58,015 nt of DNA, taken from the NCBI RefSeq assembly GCF_000341145.1, contig NZ_ANBE01000011.1:44386-102400 (forward strand). Reading direction: 5' to 3'. The notes beneath the pieces are model-generated. The model was not told the DNA's origin. It searched no databases and saw only the letters and a program-made list of their open reading frames with translations. The translations under genes were made by a program, and so were the position numbers. Origin of the DNA: Nocardiopsis xinjiangensis YIM 90004. GTDB taxonomy: Bacteria; Actinomycetota; Actinomycetes; Streptosporangiales; Streptosporangiaceae. Position 1 is the stretch's first letter. Every line of letters begins with the position of its first letter. Of this stretch, positions 28,957-37,936 are shown piece after piece.

Positions 28957-31515
28957 TCAGCCCTCGGCCCGCTCCACGACCGCGGCCCATTCGTCGAGCA
29001 GGCGGTGCGCGATGTCGGAGTCGGGACCTTCGGCCCAAAGATGGGTGACGGCCTCGGCGGTGTCCGGGAGCACCAGTGCCCAACTCCCGTCGGGCTCGAC
29101 CACACGCACACCGTCGGTAGTGTCCAGTTCCCGTTCCCCTGCGGCCTCCACGACCGAGCGCATGACACTGCCCTTGACCGCCCACGGCGTGGGTACCGAA
29201 CGGCGCAGCAGGTGCGCCTGAGGGATGCGCCGGTCGATCTGGCCGACCGAGCGGCGGGAGCGCGCCACCAGTCCCAGGAGCCGCACGAACGCGGCGATGC
29301 CGTCGCTGGTGGGTCCGAACTCGGGCACGACGAAACCGCCGCGCCCGTCCCCGGCGAAGACGATGTCCTCGCCGCCGGCCCGCACCGCCTTGGTGAGCTC
29401 GTGCGTGGCCGTTGGGGTCCAGCTCACCCGGAGACCGTGCGAATCGGCGACGGTCTCGGCGACGCGGGTGGTGGTCACCGGCAGCGCCACGGTGCCGCGG
29501 CCGCGCTCGGCCGCCACCAGGTCCAGCACCGCCAGCAGCGCACGGTCGTTGTCGATCGGAGAACCGTTCTCGTCGACGATGGAGAGCCGCTCGGCCACCG
29601 GGTCGAACCGAACCCCGAAGTCCGCGTTGGATCCGGCCACGAGCTCGCCCAAGCGGTCCAGGTCGCGCGTCTTCTTGACGTCGGTGTCGGTGGGCGAGTC
29701 CTCGTCCAACCGGTTATTGACGGTGAGCACGTCCACCCCCATCCGGCCGAGCAAGGAGGGCAGGATGAGCGAGCTGGTACCGCCCGCACAATCGACCACG
29801 ACCTTGAGCTCGGCCTCGGCCACCCCGGAGGTGTCCACCGAGCGCAGCAGGTCGTGCGCGTAGGTCTCCACGTTGCGTGAGGGGAAGGAGAGCTCCCCGA
29901 TCTCGCCGGGGAAGGCCCGCCGGTACTCCGCGCGGGAGAAGACGCGGTCGAGCTTGCGCTGGGCACCCGGCGACAGGTCGGCCCCGTCCCCGTCGAGGAA
30001 GACGATGTCGACCGACTCCGGGTCCCCGGGGCTGGTGCGCACGGCGATACCGCCGGCGACCTCGGTCTTGGCGGTGAGGAAACGGGCCACCGGCAGCGCC
30101 GCCACCTCCAGGTCGCGCACCTCGATGGCGGCGGCCGTCAGGGCGCTGATGATGGCGCGCTTGAGGGTGCGCGCACCACGGGAGACGTCACGCGAGGTGG
30201 TGACGATCGCGCCCTTCTTGAGCGTGGTGGCGTAGGCGTTGGCCAGGCGCACGGCCAGCTCCGGGGTGATCTCCACGTTGATCAGACCCGAGACGCCGCG
30301 GGGACCGAACAGGGACCGCTGGCCCCTCGACTCCCAGACGACGTTGGAATTGACCACCGCCCCGGCCTCGATGGTCTTGAACGGGTAGACCTTGACGTCG
30401 TTGTGCACGTAGGCCTCGGACTCGATGACGCAGTCCTCGCCCACGACCGCGCCCTCCTCCACACGCACCGCGGACATGATGTCGGTGTTCTTTCCGACCA
30501 CCGTGCCACGCAGATTGGCGCCGCGTCCGATGAAGACGTTGTCGTGCAGGACGGTGCGGTGGGCGAAGGCCTCCGCGCGCACCACGGCGTTGCTGCCCAC
30601 GACGGTGTACTCGCGCAGCTCCGCGCCGGCCTCGATCTTGGCGTAATCGCCGACGTAGAGCGGGCCCTTGAGGACGGCGCTGCGGGCGACCTCGGCCCCC
30701 TCCCCGACCCAGACCCCGGGGGAGACCTCGAACCCGTCGATCTCGACGTCGACCTTGCCGGAGAGGACGTCGGCCTGGGCGCTCAGGTAACTCTCGTGGG
30801 TACCCACGTCCTCCCAGTAGCCGTCGGCGACGTACCCGTAAAGGGGCTCGCCCTCGGCCAGCAGTTCGGGAAAGACGTCACCGGACCAGTCCACGACCTC
30901 GTTCTCGGCCACTCTTTCGAGGACCTCGGGCTCCATGATGTAGATGCCGGTGTTGACGGTGTCGGAGAAGACCTGGCCCCAGGTGGGTTTTTCCAGGAAA
31001 CGCTGGATACGCCCTTGCTCGTCGACGATGATGATGCCGAACTCGAGCGGGTTGGGTACCCGCTTGAGGGCGATGGTGACCTTGGCGCCGCTCTCGCGGT
31101 GGAAGCGGACCATGTCGGTGAGGTCGATGTCGGTGAGCGCGTCACCGGAGATGACCATGAAGGGTTCGCCACGCAGGTACTCCTCGGCGTTCTTCACGCT
31201 GCCGGCGGTACCCAGCGGTACCTCCTCGGCGACGTAGTTCAGTTCCATCCCGAGTTCCTCGCCGTCACCGAAGTAGTTGCGGATCAGGGTGGCGAGGAAC
31301 TGCACGGTCACGACGGTCTCGGAGAAACCGTGCCGTCGGAGCAGGCGCAGAACGTGCTCCATGATGGGCTTGTTGACCACCGGGAGCAGCGGTTTGGGCT
31401 GGTTGGCGGTCATGGGCCGCAGGCGTGTGCCTTCGCCGCCGGCCATCACGACGGCCTTCATGGCAGGTGCGGGGTCCTCGGTGGGAGCGGCCCCGGGCTC
31501 GGTCGGGCTGCTCAT
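28957..31515 (-). CDS. sugar nucleotidyltransferase fused to degenerate phosphohexomutase
   Basis: 852 residues, homologous to Streptomyces proteins called mannose-1-phosphate guanylyltransferase. Domain 1 (about 18-250) has the intact pyrophosphorylase signature MKAVVMAGGEGTRLRPMT and PKPLLPVVNKPIMEH. Hexapeptide left-handed beta-helix repeats follow (about 260-390). Domain 3 (about 400-850) has a phosphohexomutase fold, but the active-site TASHNP is replaced by RTSPGDP, the metal loop DGDADR by DPVAER, and no RPSGTEP loop is seen, so mutase activity is doubtful. ATG 31515 has GGAGG 8 nt upstream. Exact sugar not determined; GDP-mannose supply for cell-surface glycans is the common assignment. 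Confidence 0.88.
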   Translation of the reverse strand: MSSPTEPGAAPTEDPAPAMKAVVMAGGEGTRLRPMTANQPKPLLPVVNKPIMEHVLRLLRRHGFSETVVTVQFLATLIRNYFGDGEELGMELNYVAEEVPLGTAGSVKNAEEYLRGEPFMVISGDALTDIDLTDMVRFHRESGAKVTIALKRVPNPLEFGIIIVDEQGRIQRFLEKPTWGQVFSDTVNTGIYIMEPEVLERVAENEVVDWSGDVFPELLAEGEPLYGYVADGYWEDVGTHESYLSAQADVLSGKVDVEIDGFEVSPGVWVGEGAEVARSAVLKGPLYVGDYAKIEAGAELREYTVVGSNAVVRAEAFAHRTVLHDNVFIGRGANLRGTVVGKNTDIMSAVRVEEGAVVGEDCVIESEAYVHNDVKVYPFKTIEAGAVVNSNVVWESRGQRSLFGPRGVSGLINVEITPELAVRLANAYATTLKKGAIVTTSRDVSRGARTLKRAIISALTAAAIEVRDLEVAALPVARFLTAKTEVAGGIAVRTSPGDPESVDIVFLDGDGADLSPGAQRKLDRVFSRAEYRRAFPGEIGELSFPSRNVETYAHDLLRSVDTSGVAEAELKVVVDCAGGTSSLILPSLLGRMGVDVLTVNNRLDEDSPTDTDVKKTRDLDRLGELVAGSNADFGVRFDPVAERLSIVDENGSPIDNDRALLAVLDLVAAERGRGTVALPVTTTRVAETVADSHGLRVSWTPTATHELTKAVRAGGEDIVFAGDGRGGFVVPEFGPTSDGIAAFVRLLGLVARSRRSVGQIDRRIPQAHLLRRSVPTPWAVKGSVMRSVVEAAGERELDTTDGVRVVEPDGSWALVLPDTAEAVTHLWAEGPDSDIAHRLLDEWAAVVERAEG

Positions 31516-31668
31516 CGCCTGAACCTCCGTACGGACACGCGTGCGGGGGCTCTGGTGGGTTCGTGCGGCAGGCGACGTGCACCGTCGCGCGCAGCGGGAC
31601 ATGTGCTCATGCGGAGACGACACTCCCTTTCATCCGGATGGACTCGGGGTGAGCCGTCCCGCGCTGCG

Positions 31669-32397
31669 TCAGCGGTCTCCGACGTCTCCGGGCCGGGTCG
31701 AACCGGCCCGGCCGTGGCCCGAGGCGTCGCTGTCGGAGACCTCATGGGAAGACCCCGTTCGATCGGCGCGTTCCTCGCGTCGGGTCCGAGCGATCAGACG
31801 CAGCCCCTGCACGGCGTAGAGCAGTCCGGCCCACCAGTAAAGAGCCGTTCCCCACAGCGCGAAGGCCCAACCCATGATTCGGGCGCCGTCTCCCACGACC
31901 CCCGGATATCCGGCCAGGAACAACAGTGGGAAGGCGTAGAGCAGGCACAGGGTCGCGGCCTTGCCGGCGAAGTTGACCGGGAGCGGGCCGTAACCGAAGT
32001 GGCGCAGCAACGGCAGGGCACCGAGGATGAGGACATCACGCAGCACGAGGATGGCCATGAGCCACCACGGCACGATCCCGCGTACGACCAGACCCAGCAG
32101 CGCAGCGAAGATGTAGAGCCGGTCTGCCAGGGGATCGAGGATCTGTCCCAGCTTGGTGGCCTGGTTCCAGGCGCGGGCGATCTTGCCGTCGAGCCAGTCG
32201 CTGAGCCCGGCCAGGGCCAGCACGATCAGGGCCAGGACGTCGGCCCTGGGAACAAGGACGAGCCACAGGAACAGCGGCACACCCAACAACCGGAGCATGC
32301 TCAGGAGGTTGGGAACCGTCCAGATGCGGTCACTGACCGCCGGGTTGCCCACATCGCCCCCCGCTTCGAGACTGCCGTCGTGATCCGATCTCCCCAT
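31669..32397 (-). CDS. CDP-alcohol phosphatidyltransferase
   Basis: 242 residues. Integral membrane enzyme moving a phosphatidyl group from CDP-diacylglycerol to an alcohol. The complete catalytic motif is present (DWLDGKIARAW, then G...D...D in GQILDPLAD). About five to six membrane helices and a polar C-terminal tail. Acceptor not determinable; in mycobacteria the pgsA2 gene lies near garA, a similar context. No Shine-Dalgarno before ATG 32397; TATCGT 7 nt upstream could be a -10 for a leaderless mRNA. Confidence 0.9.
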   Translation of the reverse strand: MGRSDHDGSLEAGGDVGNPAVSDRIWTVPNLLSMLRLLGVPLFLWLVLVPRADVLALIVLALAGLSDWLDGKIARAWNQATKLGQILDPLADRLYIFAALLGLVVRGIVPWWLMAILVLRDVLILGALPLLRHFGYGPLPVNFAGKAATLCLLYAFPLLFLAGYPGVVGDGARIMGWAFALWGTALYWWAGLLYAVQGLRLIARTRREERADRTGSSHEVSDSDASGHGRAGSTRPGDVGDR

Positions 32398-32473
32398 GGC
32401 GCCAACGATAACCGCCGGGCACCCGGCGGACAGCCAGGGCGGTCAACACCGGCTTCACCTGTTTTTGGGCGTG

Positions 32474-33864
32474 GAAGCCCGGGCGTTCACGCCCGGCAGG
32501 AAACGCCCCACTCACCACACCTGTGAGTTGGCGGCCCAAGCCACAGGAAACGGAAGAAGTTTTCCCGTTCACGCCCCGTCACCGGTGGTGGTTCGCTAAC
32601 GTGTTCGATCATGAAGGTGACCGTGCGCGTCAAGCTGGTGCCCTCGCCGGAGCAGGCCAGGGCCCTTGCGGCGACCCTGGATGCCTGTAACCGGGCGGCC
32701 GACCACGCCTCACGGGTCGCCCAGACCACCGGGGCCCGACACAAGTACGCCCTGCAGGAAGCGCTCTACCACGAGGTGAAGGCCGACTTCGGTTTGTCGG
32801 CCCAACCGGCAGTACGGGTGCTGGGCAAGGTCGCCGACGCCTACACCACCAGGGAAGCGAACCTGAAGAACGGCAACCTGGGGCGCAAGGGCTCACAGCG
32901 CCGCGCACGGGCCCAGGCCCGTGCGATCACCTTCCGCCGTGATGCGGCCCAACCGTTTGATGCGCGGTGTCTGTCCTGGCAGATGGATGCGCGCACCGGC
33001 TCCATCTGGACCACCCGGGGGCGGATGAAGAACCTGCCCTTTGTCGGCTCCCCCGAGCAGCTCAAGCTCCTGGCCACCTGCCGCCAAGGTGAGAGCGACC
33101 TGCTCTGCCAGGACGGGCAGTGGTTTCTGTCCGCCACCTGCCAGGTGCCCGAACAGCCACTCAACACCGAACCGGAAGGCTTTGTCGGGGTGGATCCGGG
33201 CATCGTGGAGATCGCCACCACCTCCGAGGGGGATCGGTATGCCGGACGGGGGCTGAACAGGTACCGGCGTCGTCAGAACCGGTTGCGCGCCAAGCTTCAG
33301 AAGAAGGGCACCAAGAGCGCCAAGCGTGTGCTCAAACGCCGGCGTCGTCGCCAGGCGCGGCGGGCGCGGGATGTGAACCACCGGATTTCCAAGCACATCG
33401 TGGAGCGGGCCGAACGCACCGGCCACGGGATCGCCCTGGAGGACCTTCGGGGGATCCGTGGCCGGGTACGGCAGGCCAAACAACAACGCTCCGTGTTGCA
33501 TGCGTGGAGTTTCGCTCAGTTGCGGGACTTCATCGTCTACAAGGCTCGCAGGGCAGGGGTGGCGGTCGTGGTCGTGGATCCGGCCTATTCCTCGCAGACC
33601 TGCTCGGCGTGTGGGCACACCGACAGAGGTAACCGGGCTTCTCGGGCCTGGTTCGTCTGTCGGGGCTGTGGTGTGGTGCTGCATGCCGATGTGCATGCTT
33701 CCCGTAACCTGGCCCGCAGGGGCCGGGCCGCGTGGAACGCGGGGCGCCGGTCAACCGCCCCAGCACCCTCCACCTGAGGAAGGTGCTGGACGCGGAAGGA
33801 GAGACCTACCGGCCAGGTGGGCGCCTGTCCGCAAGCCCGTAGCTATCAGCCACGGGTAGTTGAC
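32474..33864 (+). mobile_element. solitary TnpB element (IS200/IS605 type, no TnpA)
   Basis: Left end carries a hairpin with CCCGGGCG / CGCCCGG and the run AGGAAACGCC (32474-32507). The right end is CCCGTAGCTATCAGCCACGGG then TAGTTGAC, ending about 33864. It holds one gene, tnpB, and no tnpA, so it must rely on a transposase in trans. The right end runs into the arsA-like gene and supplies its last codons. The exact left border and target motif cannot be fixed from one copy. Confidence 0.8.
32611..33777 (+). CDS. tnpB: TnpB RNA-guided endonuclease
   Basis: 388 residues. The RuvC catalytic residues appear intact: Asp195 (GVDPGIVEIA), Glu277 (ALEDLRGIRGR) and Asp360 (HADVHASRNLA), with the four-Cys zinc ribbon between (CSACGHTDRGNRAS, then FVCRGCG). 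TnpB proteins cut DNA guided by an RNA made from the element's right end and so maintain the element. No Shine-Dalgarno before the ATG. Its C-terminal region is homologous to the decayed copy at 19262-19505. Confidence 0.93.
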   Translation: MKVTVRVKLVPSPEQARALAATLDACNRAADHASRVAQTTGARHKYALQEALYHEVKADFGLSAQPAVRVLGKVADAYTTREANLKNGNLGRKGSQRRARAQARAITFRRDAAQPFDARCLSWQMDARTGSIWTTRGRMKNLPFVGSPEQLKLLATCRQGESDLLCQDGQWFLSATCQVPEQPLNTEPEGFVGVDPGIVEIATTSEGDRYAGRGLNRYRRRQNRLRAKLQKKGTKSAKRVLKRRRRRQARRARDVNHRISKHIVERAERTGHGIALEDLRGIRGRVRQAKQQRSVLHAWSFAQLRDFIVYKARRAGVAVVVVDPAYSSQTCSACGHTDRGNRASRAWFVCRGCGVVLHADVHASRNLARRGRAAWNAGRRSTAPAPST

Positions 33865-33884
33865 TCGGGCAGGGCCGCACCGAG
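33732..33884 (+). ncRNA. predicted omega RNA scaffold and guide of TnpB
   Basis: The 3' end of tnpB plus right end (to 33864) should form the scaffold; GGGCGCC, TCCG, AGCCCG and the final hairpin are also kept in the relic at 19262-19385. The guide would be the roughly 20 nt after 33864, which is antisense to the end of the arsA-like gene. Extent of the 5' end is a guess. Confidence 0.45.
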
Positions 33885-34766
33885 CTCTCGCAGGGCTTTG
33901 GTGCCGGTCGGCTCGCTCTCACGCAGGCCCAGCTCGACCACGCCCAGTGCGTCGAAACGCTCGCGGGTGGCCCGCAGCGCCTCGGCGGTGTCGGGGCCCG
34001 CCGTACCGGGGCCGGGGATCTGGTTGACCACCACCGGCGCCAGCCCGAACCCGGCCTCGGAGAGCTGCTCGACGGTGCGTGCGGTCTCGGCCAGGACCAT
34101 GCGCCGGGCCAGGGTCACCAGCATCACGCGGGAGTCCTGGCGCAGCAGTACGGCGGCGCGTTCCAGACGGTGGCGCCGTTCGTTGAGGCGCCTGAGGAGC
34201 GGGTCCTCGGCCATGTCCGGACCGCGGTCGGAGACCACGTCGGCGAAGGCCTCGGCCCGAGCGGCCTTCTCGCGCTGGCGGGTCAGCCCCATCACCCACG
34301 GTGTGAGCAGGGTCGGCAGGTTGAGCAGGCGCAGCAGGTGGCCAGTGGGGGCGCTGTCCACGACCAGGGCGTCCCAGCGGCTGCCGACCTCCTCCATCCG
34401 GTCCACGAGCAGGTCGGCCAGGGCCGACTCGGCCATGCCCGGGCTGGACCCGGCCTGCTTCAGGTGCCGGTGCACCGCCGGCATGATCTCGTGCGGCACC
34501 GCATCCTGGGCGTCGTCGGCGACCTGGGCGATCCGGCGCCGGACGGCCGCGTCGGCGTCGGGTTCGGCCGCCCACAGGTCCGGGGCCACCTGGACGGGCG
34601 TATCGCCCAGGCCGTGTTCCAGGGCATCGCCCAGGGAGTGCGCCGGGTCGGTGGAGAGCACCAGGGTCCGGTGGCCCTGCCCGGCAAGGGTCAGAGCGCG
34701 GGCGGCGGCCAGCGTCGTCTTGCCGACGCCGCCCTTGCCGCCGACGAAGGTGATGGGCGCGCTCAA
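33846..34766 (-). CDS. ArsA-family ATPase
   Basis: 306 residues. P-loop ATPase with deviant Walker A GGKGGVGKTT, STDPAHSLGD switch I and VVDSAPTGHLLRLL switch II. It has no ArsB or arsenic genes nearby; its partner is more likely the CstA operon upstream. TTG 34766 is preferred: GGGAGG lies 6 nt upstream and TTGA overlaps the upstream stop; an ATG two codons earlier would abut the Shine-Dalgarno. The last residues (STTRG) are encoded by the right end of the TnpB element, so the natural C-terminus was replaced. Confidence 0.88.
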   Translation of the reverse strand: MSAPITFVGGKGGVGKTTLAAARALTLAGQGHRTLVLSTDPAHSLGDALEHGLGDTPVQVAPDLWAAEPDADAAVRRRIAQVADDAQDAVPHEIMPAVHRHLKQAGSSPGMAESALADLLVDRMEEVGSRWDALVVDSAPTGHLLRLLNLPTLLTPWVMGLTRQREKAARAEAFADVVSDRGPDMAEDPLLRRLNERRHRLERAAVLLRQDSRVMLVTLARRMVLAETARTVEQLSEAGFGLAPVVVNQIPGPGTAGPDTAEALRATRERFDALGVVELGLRESEPTGTKALRELGAALPESTTRG

Positions 34767-35083
34767 CAGCATCCTCCCGGTCCCCCGAAGTCGTCCCGCC
34801 CCATGCGCTGGTGCCACTCGTGCAGGTCGGCAACCATGTACGGGATCAGGTCCAGTGTTTCGTAGGCGACAGGGTTGTCCACACCCAGGGTCTCGGTGAG
34901 CAGCAGGGCACGCAGGGTGTCCTGCTGAGTGCGGGCCTCGCGTGTGCGGGCGCGGCCCCAGCGCGCCTCGAAGACCTGCTGGTGGAAGTCCTCGAAACGG
35001 CGCCAGGCCCTCATGAGGCGGCGCCAGGTCCGGCTCGGTCGGCCGGGCCCGGCGCCTCGGTCCTCGACGCTCACGCGGTGCAC
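34763..35083 (-). CDS. small protein with C-terminal Cys-Cys
   Basis: 106 residues ending GGPGGCC. Length and terminus fit what I recall as the cory-CC-star family. The body is helical and charged (RAWRRFEDFHQQVFEARWGR, TLDLIPYMVADLHEWHQRMG). It begins 33 nt after cstA and overlaps arsA by 4 nt, so the three are co-translated. E. coli CstA and BtsT genes are likewise followed by small proteins (YbdD, YjiX) ending in Cys-Cys, so a transporter-linked role is inferred. GTG start at 35083; another GTG three codons later. Confidence 0.8.
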   Translation of the reverse strand: MHRVSVEDRGAGPGRPSRTWRRLMRAWRRFEDFHQQVFEARWGRARTREARTQQDTLRALLLTETLGVDNPVAYETLDLIPYMVADLHEWHQRMGRDDFGGPGGCC

Positions 35084-35116
35084 GCCCGCGTGCGGTCCTG
35101 ATCGGTGCGGCGCATC

Positions 35117-37000
35117 TTACTTCTCCTCCGCCGGGCCGTCCTGGCCGGCGGATCCGCCGGCCCCGGCCTCCGGGGTCTCCTTGCGGGAGCCGACGACGGT
35201 GCTGCTCTCGACGGCGATCTGGTCGGTCTCGGCGGAGGGGTCGATGGGGTCGGCGGTGCCCTTGAATGCGCTGCGCAGGGCGATGAAGGACTCCACGATC
35301 ATCCACAGCGCCAGGAGCAGGATGATCGTGTCCAGCGGCGCCAGCAGGAACGTGTCCAGGGCGCTTTCGGTGTCGATGAAACCGATGAGCTGGTCGATGA
35401 GCGCCCAGACCGTCATGAACAGCAGGAACACCAGCGGAATGACGATCATGACCGGGTTGCGGCGGCGCTTGGCCACCCAGACCGCGATGACCGCCAGGGC
35501 CAGCCCGGCGGTGAGCTGGTTGGTGGTACCGAAGAGCACCCACAGCGTGCCCAGCGCGAAGTCGCCGGGCACCATGGCAAGGCCGAAGGGCAGGGCCACC
35601 GCGACCAGGGTGGTGATGTTCAGGTTGCGGGAAAAGCCCCGGAAGGCGCGGTTCGCGGTGCTGCCGGCCTCGAACCGGTCCGCCGCCAGGAGCGACATCT
35701 CCTGCAGGATGTAGCGCTTGAGCCGGACCGCGGTGTCCAGGGTGGTCACGGCGAAGCTGACGATGATGAGCGCGCCGAAGACCTGCGCGGTGCCCTCGGG
35801 GACACCGATGTTGCCGGCGAAGCCCGCCACACCGTCGACGAACATGCCCTGCGGGTCGGCCCCGGCGTCGGCCCAGGTGGCGTAGAGACCGGACCACTCC
35901 AGGCCCTGGTTCCCGCTGAAGAGCATCACACCGGCGGTGCAGGCCAGGATCGAGGCCAGGGCCAGGGATCCCTCCCCGAGCGCGGCCATGTAACCCACGT
36001 AGCGGGAGTCGGTCTCCTTCTCGATCTGTTTGGAGGTGGTACCCGAGGCGACCAGGCTGTGGAAGCCCGAGACCGCGCCGCAGGCGATGGTGACGAACAG
36101 CAGCGGGAAGATCGAGGGCGAATCGGCCGGGACGTCCTCGCGCAGGAGCGGGGCGGCGATGGTGTTCATGCCCACGAGCACACCGACGGCGATCACGACC
36201 AGCGCCACCACCATCTGGTGCTGGTTGATGTAGTCGCGCGGCTGCAGCAGCATCCACACCGGCAGGCGGGAGGCGATGTAGGCGTACAGGAACAGGATGA
36301 GGATCCACATCACGGTGGTGCTGATACCGGTGGCCTGGGCGACCGGGTCCAGAGTGAGGGGCAGGGCCTGGCCCAGCGGGATGCAGGCGTAGAGCGCGAC
36401 CAGCGCGACCAGGGAGGGCAGGAGCGCGGCGCTGCGCCTGCGGTAGACGAGCTGGCCGACGGCGACGGCCAGCGGCAGGCTGACAGCGGTCGGCAGGACG
36501 GCCTCGGGGTGCTGTTCCAGCAGACCGGCCACGACGATGGCGAAGACCGCGTTGACCATCGTGACCAGGAAGAAGATGATCAGCAGGAACAGCACTCGCG
36601 CGCGCCGGCTGATGACGTCGCCGGCCAGGGTGCCGATGCTGCGGCCCTTGTGGCGGACCGAGACGGCGATGGAACCGAAGTCGTGGGCCCCGGCGGCGAA
36701 GACGGTTCCCAGCACCACCCACAGCAGAGCAGGCCCCCACCCCCAGAAGACCGCGATCGCGGGGCCCACGATCGGGGCCGCGCCGGCCACGGAGATGAAG
36801 TGGTGGGCCAGCACGATGTGCTTGTTCGTCGGAACGAAGTCCACACCGTCGTTGTAGGCGTGCGCCGGGGTGACGAAGGACGGTTCCAACGCGTAGACCC
36901 GTTTGGCCAGGTAGACGGAGTAGAAGCGGTATCCCAGGGCGAAGAGCGCCAGGGTACCGAGGAGTACCGCTGCTGCGGGCATAGGGGGAGACGTCCTCAC
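35117..37000 (-). CDS. cstA: carbon starvation protein CstA
   Basis: 627 residues with about 16 membrane helices. CstA proteins import pyruvate or peptides during carbon limitation. Family motifs: DGVDFVPTNKHIVLAHHFIS, GAAPIVGPAIAVFWGW, GAVSGFHSLVASGTTSKQI and GTTNQLTAGLALAV. The polar C-terminus is cytosolic. GTG 37000 or ATG 36982 could be the start; neither has a strong Shine-Dalgarno. First gene of the cstA - CC protein - arsA operon. Confidence 0.95.
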   Translation of the reverse strand: MRTSPPMPAAAVLLGTLALFALGYRFYSVYLAKRVYALEPSFVTPAHAYNDGVDFVPTNKHIVLAHHFISVAGAAPIVGPAIAVFWGWGPALLWVVLGTVFAAGAHDFGSIAVSVRHKGRSIGTLAGDVISRRARVLFLLIIFFLVTMVNAVFAIVVAGLLEQHPEAVLPTAVSLPLAVAVGQLVYRRRSAALLPSLVALVALYACIPLGQALPLTLDPVAQATGISTTVMWILILFLYAYIASRLPVWMLLQPRDYINQHQMVVALVVIAVGVLVGMNTIAAPLLREDVPADSPSIFPLLFVTIACGAVSGFHSLVASGTTSKQIEKETDSRYVGYMAALGEGSLALASILACTAGVMLFSGNQGLEWSGLYATWADAGADPQGMFVDGVAGFAGNIGVPEGTAQVFGALIIVSFAVTTLDTAVRLKRYILQEMSLLAADRFEAGSTANRAFRGFSRNLNITTLVAVALPFGLAMVPGDFALGTLWVLFGTTNQLTAGLALAVIAVWVAKRRRNPVMIVIPLVFLLFMTVWALIDQLIGFIDTESALDTFLLAPLDTIILLLALWMIVESFIALRSAFKGTADPIDPSAETDQIAVESSTVVGSRKETPEAGAGGSAGQDGPAEEK

Positions 37001-37110
37001 TGCTAGCTGTCCCGAATGCTGGGACGTGGAAAAGGTGCCCAGGTGGGGGCCGGTCCTTTAAGGTGCCACAGAAGTTAACATGCGTGATACCCCTCCGAAA
37101 GGGACGCCTT

Positions 37111-37911
37111 GTGCAGGACTTTCATGATCTGTGGCGACGGTCCTCGGTCGCCGAACTGAGTTGGCTCACCCCCGGCGGACCGTGCGGCATTCCCGTGGTG
37201 CCGTTGGAGGACAAGGGCCGCCCGTGCGCCGCCCTGCCGCTGTCCCTGTTGGCCGAGATCGACTCCCTGCCTGGGCGTGCCGCGCTCAGCGTGACCGTCC
37301 CGGGTCTCTCCGCCCCCGACCGCCCCGGGCAGGTGGCCACAGGCCCGGTCCAGGTGCGTCAGGATCCGCGCGGAAAGATTTTCGGCGGAGAACTCGTGGA
37401 ACAGGAAGCGAGCAAACATCCACCCACCCGGCTCCGCGCGGGCAGCCTTCTGGCGCGCAACGAGAATTGGTGGTGGATGGGCCGCGCCGTGGTCACCCTT
37501 TCCGAGGCCGAGGCCGTCCACACAGTGAGACCGCGGGCTTCGGCCGGCCACGCGCTGTTGGTGCGCGAGGAACGCGGTGACGCGGCGGTACGGGTGGTCT
37601 CCTCCCCCGACTGGTCACTGCGTGGCGGCCCGTCCCTGCGGGTGGAGGACCGCGACGGCTCCGCGCTCGAGGGGCGCGGCGAGCCGGTGCTGGTCTTCGG
37701 CCACCAGGCCAGTCCCGACTTCGAACGCTGGGAGCGTTGGACCCGCCGGGGCCGGCTCAACGGCCAGGAGTTGGCCGTGACCGGTTCCGACGGTGGACCC
37801 GACCCCTCCCCCGGGCCGTTCGGGCTGCTGGAGCGGCTGCGCAACCACCGCGAGGTCGGGCGGGCCTGCACGGCCGGGGTGAAGGAGGTGGAACGCCGCG
37901 AGCGGCTCTGA
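37111..37911 (+). CDS. hypothetical protein, possible FMN-binding split barrel
   Basis: 266 residues from GTG 37111 (AAAGGGA 6-7 nt upstream). The N-terminal half (ELSWLTPGGPCGIPVVPL, AALSVTVPGL) resembles pyridoxamine-phosphate-oxidase-like split barrels, followed by LVEQEASKHPPTRLRAGSLLARNENWWWMGRA. No catalytic residues can be named. Cytosolic. Convergent with the amine oxidase, 25 nt apart. Assignment is tentative. Confidence 0.7.
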   Translation: MQDFHDLWRRSSVAELSWLTPGGPCGIPVVPLEDKGRPCAALPLSLLAEIDSLPGRAALSVTVPGLSAPDRPGQVATGPVQVRQDPRGKIFGGELVEQEASKHPPTRLRAGSLLARNENWWWMGRAVVTLSEAEAVHTVRPRASAGHALLVREERGDAAVRVVSSPDWSLRGGPSLRVEDRDGSALEGRGEPVLVFGHQASPDFERWERWTRRGRLNGQELAVTGSDGGPDPSPGPFGLLERLRNHREVGRACTAGVKEVERRERL

Positions 37912-37936
37912 GCTGTCGGGCACGTGCCGGCCTTCC

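Noticed and set aside
33846..34766. Arsenite-pump ATPase role for the ArsA-like gene
   Set aside because: No arsB, arsC or arsR nearby, and the gene is translationally coupled to the cstA operon instead.
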